A DNA stretch of 34,699 nucleotides from a virus: the IMG/VR virus record IMGVR_UViG_3300043434_000400, positions 1 through 34,699 of that record. One strand, given 5' to 3'. The notes beneath the pieces were generated by a model. It was not told the origin of the DNA, ran no database searches, and saw only the letters and a list, made by a program, of their open reading frames with translations. Of this stretch, positions 30,537 through 34,699 are shown piece after piece (the first letter of the stretch is position 1; the number at the start of each line of letters is the position of its first letter). The translations under genes were made by a program, and so were the position numbers.

Positions 30537-31781
30537 ATGGATATTTCCAAACTATCTCCTGAACAACGAGAGCTTGCTTTCAAGATAGGGGAAGCCGCTG
30601 TCAAAAAAGGTTTGAACCCAGATTTTGTATTGCCGATGGTGATGCAAGAAAGCGGTTTTGATAACAGCCTTATTTCAAAAAAGGGTGCCTTAGGTGTGAT
30701 GCAAATCATGCCAGACACCGCAAGACTGTACAAATGTGCTGACCCAACAAACGTTGATCAAAACATTGATTGTGGTTTGAACATCATCAAAGACTTGGTT
30801 TCCAAGAAGAACATTGGAAGCGATCCATACAAGGTGTTGGCAGGGTATCACTCAGGGGAGCCAGAAGCGGCTACGTTTCTGAAGACTGGCAACATTGATG
30901 ATCTTGGCCCAAATGCAAAACAACATTTGTGGGATGTGTCTCAGCGTTACGGTAATGAGTTGCCAAACGTTGTGAGTGGCGAGGCGCAACCTCAGCAAGT
31001 TGCACCATCAGAGAATGCTCCAAAGGCAAGCTTTGACGCACCCAAAATGGCTAGTTCAAATACTGAAGACGACCCCAGAGCAACGGAAATAAATCCAGTT
31101 GTGGGTAGTGGTATTGGTTTGGTGATGGGTACAACAGCGGGTACTTCTGCCGCAATAGCAAAAGCAAAATATGACGCTTTGTCTGAAGCCTACGATCTTG
31201 TTACTGGGAAAAAAGGTAGCTCTGAACTTGGTGGTACGCCCGGTGGCAAATGGGGTGGAAAAACTGGTTACGGTATCGGCGAAGGTACGGTAGAAGAAGT
31301 AGACAAAAGATACAAACGAGCTACGCCAAGAGGCAAGGTATCTAGCAAAATGGCGGCTTTATGGGGCATTCCAAAGCTAGGAGAAGATCCACAGCTTGCT
31401 CAACGTTTGATTGATAGAGCAAACGCCATGCAACAGACAACTGGAGGTGGACGGTTATCACGAGCCGCCTCCTATATTGGAAATTTAGGATCTTTGCCAG
31501 TTAAGGGTGGATTGATGGGAGCGACCGCAGGGTTCGGAGCGGCAGACGCATATAACCGCTACAGGGCTGGTGAGACGGGTGAGGCTACCGTAGGTGGTCT
31601 AGGTACCGTTGCGAGTCTTCTGGCGCCGTATGTTGCGTCTGCAGGGGCATTACCAGCCGTAGGTATCGCCGCGCCACTGTACTTGACAGCGTCTGACCGT
31701 ATTAGACGTTTGGCAAAGAATCCTGAAGAGATTCGACTTCAGGAAGACGACTACGATGCTATGGGGAATCCTTTGCGCTGA
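30537..31781 (+). CDS. Ejection protein with lytic transglycosylase (SLT) domain
   Basis: A 414-residue protein with an N-terminal soluble lytic transglycosylase domain. The catalytic glutamate is E38 in MVMQESGFDNSLIS. The conserved SKKGALGVMQIMP (GVMQIMP 53-59) and a variant AGYHSGE (102-108, usually AGYNAGP) follow. The domain cleaves peptidoglycan to let the ejection channel cross the cell wall. The C-terminal part is Gly/Ala-rich with two likely membrane-active stretches (GSGIGLVMGTTAGTSAAIA; LAPYVASAGALPAVGIAAPL). This is the last gene of the late operon; a strong terminator lies about 90 nt beyond its stop. Like T7 gp16 it combines the enzyme with a virion-internal body, but it is much shorter. 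Confidence 0.88.
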   Translation: MDISKLSPEQRELAFKIGEAAVKKGLNPDFVLPMVMQESGFDNSLISKKGALGVMQIMPDTARLYKCADPTNVDQNIDCGLNIIKDLVSKKNIGSDPYKVLAGYHSGEPEAATFLKTGNIDDLGPNAKQHLWDVSQRYGNELPNVVSGEAQPQQVAPSENAPKASFDAPKMASSNTEDDPRATEINPVVGSGIGLVMGTTAGTSAAIAKAKYDALSEAYDLVTGKKGSSELGGTPGGKWGGKTGYGIGEGTVEEVDKRYKRATPRGKVSSKMAALWGIPKLGEDPQLAQRLIDRANAMQQTTGGGRLSRAASYIGNLGSLPVKGGLMGATAGFGAADAYNRYRAGETGEATVGGLGTVASLLAPYVASAGALPAVGIAAPLYLTASDRIRRLAKNPEEIRLQEDDYDAMGNPLR

Positions 31782-31866
31782 GATAAGCCCAGACCAGAAA
31801 CCAAAAGATCTGCGATGTGATTATTGAACCGACAAGGCAAAGTAGTAAAAATATCCAGAAGGTCAT
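31759..31866 (-). CDS. Possible small membrane protein (35 aa)
   Basis: Read leftward from ATG at 31866: a 35-residue peptide that is nearly all hydrophobic (FWIFLLLCLVGSIITSQIFW, continuing FLVWAYLSA). It overlaps the 3' end of the convergent transglycosylase gene by 23 bases and lies beyond the late terminator hairpin, so it would be the last gene of the leftward operon. No clean ribosome site is visible. Its composition matches the other tiny membrane genes of this phage; otherwise it may be a chance frame. Confidence 0.4.
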   Translation of the reverse strand: MTFWIFLLLCLVGSIITSQIFWFLVWAYLSAKDSP

Positions 31867-31873
31867 GATGAAG

Positions 31874-31898
31874 CCCCCACCGCCAAGTGGGGGTTTTT
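31874..31898 (+). terminator. Intrinsic terminator of the late operon
   Basis: CCCCCAC-CGCCAA-GTGGGGG (31874-31893) forms a perfect 7-bp GC-rich stem followed by TTTTTGTTT. It lies about 90 nt after the last rightward gene, at the convergence of the late and early operons. In the leftward direction the stem is followed by CTTCATCATG, so it should not terminate efficiently there. Confidence 0.9.
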
Positions 31899-31900
31899 GT

Positions 31901-32119
31901 TTATTGTTGCGCCCGAACCTGTTCGATTCGTTGTGCGACCAAATGATTGACTGAGCGAGCAATGTCCACGCACTTGTCGCGTTCTTGCTTCTCAATGGCT
32001 GGTGTTGCGGCTTTCACAAACGCTTCTGCCAGAGTGACCAGATCTTCTTCGAGGAAGTTGTAGTTCTCTTCAAGAACAATGTTCATGAAGGCTTCTGTGA
32101 CTTGTTCTTTGGTGATCAT
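31901..32119 (-). CDS. Small acidic helical protein (72 aa)
   Basis: A 72-residue acidic, all-helical protein of the leftward operon (ITKEQVTEAFMNIVLEENYN ... AIEKQERDKCVDIARSVNHL). The stop of the upstream gene overlaps its start by four bases (ATGA), indicating coupled translation. It has no membrane segment, and no family is recognised. Small proteins with an N-terminal ITKEQV-type helix are common in phage early operons and often of unknown function. Confidence 0.65.
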   Translation of the reverse strand: MITKEQVTEAFMNIVLEENYNFLEEDLVTLAEAFVKAATPAIEKQERDKCVDIARSVNHLVAQRIEQVRAQQ

Positions 32120-32367
32120 TTTTGTTCCAATGCTTTCTTTTCTGCAAGTTTCTTAGCTTTGTACGTCCTCATGTACTCGCGTTGTTTAGCCTTCTGAGCC
32201 GCTGTCTTTTGTTTCTTTGGAGCGGGGGCAGGTCGTGACTCTAAGATTTTGATTTTGGCTTTGAGATAGGTGACCTCAGAAGCTAACAAACCCATGTCTT
32301 TAGTCAATGCCGAAACTATTTTGATCTGATCAAACAGATACTTTTTCTCTTCGTTTGAAATAAACAT
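32116..32367 (-). CDS. Small basic coiled-coil protein (83 aa)
   Basis: The start at 32367 has AAGGAG 7 nt upstream; the longer frame back to 32481 is rejected because it runs over the next gene upstream. The 83-residue protein has a coiled-coil N-terminal half (SNEEKKYLFDQIKIVSALTK ... VTYLKAKIKILE) and a strongly basic C-terminal half (PAPKKQKTAAQKAKQREYMR), which may bind nucleic acid. It is coupled to the next gene by ATGA. Function unknown. Confidence 0.65.
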   Translation of the reverse strand: MFISNEEKKYLFDQIKIVSALTKDMGLLASEVTYLKAKIKILESRPAPAPKKQKTAAQKAKQREYMRTYKAKKLAEKKALEQK

Positions 32368-32377
32368 AATTTTCTCC

Positions 32378-32545
32378 TTACCACCAGCCAAACCAAACGC
32401 CAGTGCCGTGAATGTTGGCGACTGGGATGATGAGTGCTCCAGCGATAAGGAACCCCCAAGACATTGTTTTGATGCAAACAATAACGTGTGTGAGCCACGA
32501 GGCTATAAGCCAACCCACGAGGATTAAAGGTAGCAGTTCGTCCAT
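32378..32545 (-). CDS. Small membrane protein (55 aa)
   Basis: Leftward 55-codon frame with GGAGAG 5 nt before its ATG. The peptide has two hydrophobic segments (LLPLILVGWLIASWLTHVIV and MSWGFLIAGALIIPVANI) and ends in VWFGWW. It starts one base after the nuclease gene stop and ends 10 nt before the next start, so it fits the operon tightly. Function unknown; it is one of several tiny membrane proteins in this genome. Confidence 0.65.
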   Translation of the reverse strand: MDELLPLILVGWLIASWLTHVIVCIKTMSWGFLIAGALIIPVANIHGTGVWFGWW

Positions 32546-32546
32546 A

Positions 32547-33338
32547 TCACTCTCCGAATTTATTTTTAAGTTTCCAGAATGTCAGCAAAGCTTGGAACAT
32601 CGCCCAACCACGCTGAAGCTCTTCTTCTGACCACTCGTGGATCTTGATCAAACCGTGATTAGAAGCTGATGCAAACACGTTTGCGCAACGTGCATTGGGT
32701 AGACCTAAGCCGATACGGTACGCCGCCAACTGCATGAGGTTTTCATCGTATGCAGGGATGTCGTCGTCAACGTCAAACTCTTTGGTCTTTGCGTCGAGGA
32801 CGATACCCAAAGGGGTGTCTTTTGACTCGCGTGTGAACAAGTCGGTCTTACCACCAAAACCCAGTTCATGAGAGAACGAGATTTCCGTCTCCCATTTCTG
32901 GAATGGGTGGGTCTTGAAGTGGTCGAACACCTTCTCTTCGAATGCCTTAGCAATCGCGACGTGCTCGACGTTCTTGTCACCACCGTACCAACGCTCAATG
33001 GATTCATGGATGCGAGTACCACGCTCTGCGGCGCGTTTACCCGTTTCTTTGGAGTCAGAGATCACACGGGCGATGAACTCCTTTTCCGTTTCGCCTTCGA
33101 CCTTTGGAAGAGTGAGCGCCGCCAGAAGCAGTTGTTCGTTCTTCCAGACGTCGAGACCGGGTTTCGCGGCGATTTTCATCACCGTTGTGACCGACGGTAC
33201 TAGGTTCATCTTTCGAGCGTCCCTGAGGGTCGTAGGACGGTTTGATCCATCCTTCGCAGGTACGGTGTACTGAGGTTTTCCGTTATCGGCACGATACCAA
33301 TGCACAGACTCCGCCGATCTTGCAATGATTGTTGTCAT
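32547..33338 (-). CDS. PD-(D/E)XK nuclease, RecB/Cas4-like
   Basis: A 263-residue protein with the motifs of RecB-family nucleases: GTRIHESIE (107-115, the conserved His region), GFGGKTDL with D166, IVLDAKT with D182 and K184 (the D-x-K core), and NLMQLAAYR (Q203, the Q-x-x-x-Y region). Such enzymes degrade DNA ends. Next to an SSB-like protein in the same operon, it likely acts as the phage exonuclease in replication, recombination or host DNA breakdown. It is coupled to the 58-residue protein by ATGA. No iron-sulphur cysteine cluster is seen, so it is not a full Cas4-type enzyme. Confidence 0.85.
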   Translation of the reverse strand: MTTIIARSAESVHWYRADNGKPQYTVPAKDGSNRPTTLRDARKMNLVPSVTTVMKIAAKPGLDVWKNEQLLLAALTLPKVEGETEKEFIARVISDSKETGKRAAERGTRIHESIERWYGGDKNVEHVAIAKAFEEKVFDHFKTHPFQKWETEISFSHELGFGGKTDLFTRESKDTPLGIVLDAKTKEFDVDDDIPAYDENLMQLAAYRIGLGLPNARCANVFASASNHGLIKIHEWSEEELQRGWAMFQALLTFWKLKNKFGE

Positions 33339-33511
33339 TTATCGTCCAATCTTTGTTCAAAAACAAGAGTGCGGAACTCATTAAAAGCTTGATCCATTGT
33401 GTCTTGCAGTGCGTCCGCTTTCGTACCCCACTCTAGCTTTTTGAACTGTTTTGTTAGCTCAAAAGTTACTTCGAGTGTTTCCTTATCCATTGTGATGTTT
33501 GCTATTTTCAT
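33335..33511 (-). CDS. Small hypothetical protein (58 aa)
   Basis: Leftward 58-codon frame with a clear ribosome site (AAGGAGA) before ATG at 33511 and an ATGA overlap with the nuclease start, which supports it strongly. The peptide starts with beta strands (MKIANITMDKETLEVTFEL) and ends in an acidic/basic helix (DTMDQAFNEFRTLVFEQRL). It lies between the SSB-like and nuclease genes and may be a partner of either. Not recognised as a known family. Confidence 0.7.
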   Translation of the reverse strand: MKIANITMDKETLEVTFELTKQFKKLEWGTKADALQDTMDQAFNEFRTLVFEQRLDDK

Positions 33512-33520
33512 GATGTCTCC

Positions 33521-34165
33521 TTAGAAGGGGATGTCTTCGTCGTCTTCCATCACGGGTGCTTTGGAAGTCGTTTGTGGGGTTGCCTTACCTTGGAGCTTTT
33601 CCCATTCAGGTGAAGCCATGATTTTCTTCTTCAGGTTGTCGCTGAAGCCTTGGAACATGGTCATGTCTGGATCAGACAATGTGAACATCTCGTTTGGATT
33701 GATCGCTGTGGGAAGACCTGCGTTTTTGATCACTGCGGGAACGGGGGATACGCCTGCGACGTTCACGTAGATCTTGCCATCGGTTCCCGGCTTCTCGATC
33801 ACGTTAAGCATGCACCATGCACCCAAGACATTCTTGAGGTCAAAGCGACGCATCTCTTCTTGCGTGAAAGGCTTACCGCGCCATGACTGGAGGTCTGCAC
33901 GGAGGTTTGCTTTCTCTGCCCATGAGAACGTGTAGTTCTTGAACATAGCGAACGGGCGACCGTCCTTCATCTTGATGGGTGTACCGTCGTCATTCACGCC
34001 GTGGATTTCCCAACCGAGCATGATTTTGTGTAGGAGTTTGCTGACACCCATGTACTCTGACTTTTGAGTACCGAGGTCAATGATGCGGTAGCAACGTGCG
34101 AGGTGCATACCTGAGGGGGTTGATTCGAACGAACCACCTTTGTCTTCAACGAAAAAGCTTGTCAT
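33521..34165 (-). CDS. SSB-like DNA-binding protein with acidic DIPF tail
   Basis: The start at 34165 has GGAGA 7 nt upstream and gives 214 residues; the longer in-frame start at 34219 lies inside the preceding mini-gene. The N-terminal half has OB-fold-like strands (MHLARCYRIIDLGTQKSEYM, KIMLGWEIHG). Next is ADLQSWRGKPFTQEEMRRFD, a block I recognise from phage proteins usually annotated as single-stranded DNA-binding. The last residues are EDDEDIPF, the acidic tip with a final Phe typical of SSB proteins, which recruits partner enzymes. In the early operon it probably covers replicating single strands and may load the adjacent PD-(D/E)XK exonuclease. The acidic tip is strong evidence; the fold assignment is by eye. 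Confidence 0.8.
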   Translation of the reverse strand: MTSFFVEDKGGSFESTPSGMHLARCYRIIDLGTQKSEYMGVSKLLHKIMLGWEIHGVNDDGTPIKMKDGRPFAMFKNYTFSWAEKANLRADLQSWRGKPFTQEEMRRFDLKNVLGAWCMLNVIEKPGTDGKIYVNVAGVSPVPAVIKNAGLPTAINPNEMFTLSDPDMTMFQGFSDNLKKKIMASPEWEKLQGKATPQTTSKAPVMEDDEDIPF

Positions 34166-34257
34166 TAAATTCTCCAAATAAAAACGTCCAAAAGGACAAC
34201 AAACGCGCCAAGTGCGCAAACAATGAATAACACTCTGTCTTCGAGGTCGTAATCCAT
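34165..34257 (-). CDS. Tiny membrane peptide (30 aa), first gene of early operon
   Basis: Leftward frame of 30 codons with AGGAGA a few nt before ATG at 34257. Its TAA shares its last base with the SSB-like start (TAATG). The peptide has an acidic N-terminus (MDYDLEDR) and one membrane segment (VLFIVCALGAFVVLLDVFIW). It is the first gene after the leftward promoter. The strong ribosome site and the overlap support a real gene; function unknown. Confidence 0.6.
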   Translation of the reverse strand: MDYDLEDRVLFIVCALGAFVVLLDVFIWRI

Positions 34258-34292
34258 ACTTTCTCCTAAACCGTCAACATCGACGTGACAGC

Positions 34293-34322
34293 ACTATAAC
34301 ACGAAATTAAAGTTGTCTGCAA
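34293..34322 (-). promoter_or_regulatory. Leftward sigma70-like promoter
   Basis: Read leftward: -35 TTGCAG (34322-34317), an 18-nt spacer, and -10 TATAGT (34298-34293) preceded by TGT. Transcription would start near 34286 and serve the early operon (first ATG at 34257). The call rests on consensus match and position between divergent genes. Confidence 0.65.
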
Positions 34323-34343
34323 GATCATGAAATATTTTTGTTA

Positions 34344-34373
34344 TTGCGCTGTAACATCAAGTTACGATATAGT
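34344..34373 (+). promoter_or_regulatory. Rightward sigma70-like promoter
   Basis: -35 TTGCGC (34344-34349), 18-nt spacer, -10 TATAGT (34368-34373), so the start point would be near 34380. It has the same -10 hexamer as the divergent leftward promoter. It would drive the structured leader RNA and the helix-turn-helix gene at the right edge. Confidence 0.6.
34351..34365. promoter_or_regulatory. Inverted repeat in promoter spacer (candidate operator)
   Basis: GTAAC-ATCAA-GTTAC is a perfect inverted repeat with 5-nt arms lying wholly between the -35 and -10 boxes of the rightward promoter. A regulator bound here would block that promoter. The HTH protein encoded downstream is an obvious candidate for autoregulation; this is inference. 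Confidence 0.5.
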
Positions 34374-34390
34374 GTTCGAAAACTGAATGA

Positions 34391-34464
34391 GGCTGGGTAG
34401 CGCCCAGATAGGTGACCCCCGCCGAGTAGAAGGGGCAGTGGGGTGTGAAGCCCCACCCAACACG
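34391..34464 (+). ncRNA. C4-like antisense RNA (P1/P7 C4, P4 CI type)
   Basis: The leader RNA begins with a compact set of hairpins: CTGGG-TAGCG-CCCAG (34393-34407), CCCC ... GGGG (34417-34420 with 34432-34435, loop GCCGAGTAGAA) and GTGGGG-TGTGAAG-CCCCAC (34438-34456). The order GGTGACCCC ... GTAGAA ... GGGGCAGTG, then GGTGTGAAGCC ... CACCCAAC, agrees with my recollection of the C4 antisense RNA family (Rfam RF01695), which controls antirepressor operons in phages P1 and P7. The two flanks, GGCTGGG (34391-34397) and CCAACACG (34457-34464), are complementary to directly adjacent parts of one downstream target (34519-34532), as expected for a C4-type antisense RNA. In P1 and P4 the RNA is cut from its own leader transcript. 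A covariance-model search has not been done. Confidence 0.7.
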
Positions 34465-34516
34465 CATGGGGATTCTGGTTGGAGACAGCCTGAGTCAGAT
34501 GATTGAATCTGGTGAG

Positions 34517-34603
34517 TCCCCAGCCGTGTTGGTGCATGAAGATCCCGCAAAAAGTCCGCTTTGCCGTCGGAGCCATGTCGGGGATAAACGGCAGGCACCA
34601 ACA
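34517..34603 (+). promoter_or_regulatory. C4-RNA target and alternative stem in leader
   Basis: CCCAGCC (34519-34525) is the complement of the 5' flank of the C4-like RNA, and CGTGTTGG (34525-34532) is the complement of its 3' flank; TCCCCA (34517-34522) also pairs with TGGGGA (34467-34472). The same bases TGTTGGTGC (34527-34535) can instead pair perfectly with GCACCAACA (34595-34603), enclosing smaller hairpins (ATCCC with GGGAT; GCAAA with TTTGC; GCCGT with ACGGC). The two pairings exclude each other over 34527-34532. The downstream arm ends a few nt before the HTH gene start, so the choice could set termination or translation of that gene. Confidence 0.65.
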
Positions 34604-34621
34604 ACTTTTATGGAACAACGA

Positions 34622-34699
34622 ATGACACTAACAGAATACTTTTCCACCGAACCACGAGGGTCAAAGCTTGAAATGGCGGAGCATCTAAAGATCTCCCCA
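34622..34699 (+). CDS. Helix-turn-helix regulator (Cro/YdaS-like), 3' end cut
   Basis: Only the first 26 residues are inside the window: LTEYFSTEPRGSKLEMAEHL and KISP. The pattern (short N-terminal helix, RGSKLEMAEHLKISP as helix 2 and start of the turn) is that of small Cro/C1- or YdaS-type DNA-binding proteins. The start at 34622 has GGAA at 34612-34615; an in-frame ATG at 34610 would add four residues (MEQR). The gene sits directly after the C4-like leader and opposite the early operon, so it probably regulates the divergent promoters. The 3' part is missing, so the family cannot be settled. Confidence 0.65.
   Translation, partial: MTLTEYFSTEPRGSKLEMAEHLKISP

Noticed and set aside
34391-34610. 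Leader considered as a cobalamin riboswitch, tmRNA, RNase P RNA or group I intron
   Set aside because: None of the conserved cores of those RNAs was found; the hairpin order and flank-target complementarity fit a C4-type antisense RNA better.
34325-34618. Leftward frames of 97 and 80 codons across the leader region
   Set aside because: They run through the highly structured leader and divergent promoters, their products look random, and the structure of the opposite strand explains the region better.

Overview
The window is part of a tailed double-stranded DNA bacteriophage with podovirus-type (short-tailed) structural genes. The tail carries a gp4-like adaptor, a P22 gp10-like nozzle and internal ejection proteins including a lytic transglycosylase; no tape measure, tail tube or sheath gene is seen. 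The gene set resembles uncultivated aquatic podoviruses: a portal of P22-like type, a phage GroES-like co-chaperonin, a 3-TM holin of the gene-transfer-agent family, and small basic proteins with KGLYANIHAK- and SFCARM-type motifs. The host is probably a Gram-negative proteobacterium, but nothing in the window fixes it. Terminase, DNA polymerase and integrase are not in the window. No tRNA, rRNA, CRISPR array or insertion sequence was seen.

Layout, rightward strand (2-31781). The head module runs 2-9531: a truncated gene, portal, two small proteins, GroES-like protein, scaffold-like coiled-coil protein, an unknown, a putative decoration protein, major capsid protein, a beta-rich protein and a Gly/Lys-rich basic protein. 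It is punctuated by two hairpins with UUCG loops; only the second has a U tract. A block of small virion-type and basic proteins follows (9575-11905), then a head-tail adaptor carrying an inserted discoidin-like domain, a Cys-rich mini-protein and two large tail fibre/spike proteins (11916-17330). A chain of nine almost completely overlapping genes (17340-19853) encodes several tiny membrane proteins, a holin and a GH24 lysozyme. Last come a second adaptor, a fibre-like protein, the tail nozzle, a 1211-residue modular protein (SGNH-like domain, Gly-Thr-X repeats, 33 prolines, duplicated C-terminal domain), two ejection proteins and a lytic transglycosylase. A strong intrinsic terminator (31874-31898) closes the late operon.

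Leftward strand (34257-31759). An early operon reads a 30-residue membrane peptide, an SSB-like protein with an acidic DIPF tail, a 58-residue protein, a PD-(D/E)XK (RecB/Cas4-like) nuclease, and small proteins, at least one of them membrane-bound. This is a replication/recombination cassette.

Switch region (34258-34699). Divergent sigma70-like promoters face away from each other. The rightward promoter carries an inverted repeat in its spacer. It leads into a roughly 230-nt structured leader whose first part resembles the C4 antisense RNA of phages P1/P7 (and the CI RNA of P4). The two flanks of that RNA are complementary to two directly adjacent segments of one 14-nt target about 60 nt downstream. 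The target overlaps a 9-bp stem just ahead of a truncated helix-turn-helix regulator gene. This RNA-controlled regulatory switch is the most interesting part of the window and suggests a temperate lifestyle or at least immunity-type control.
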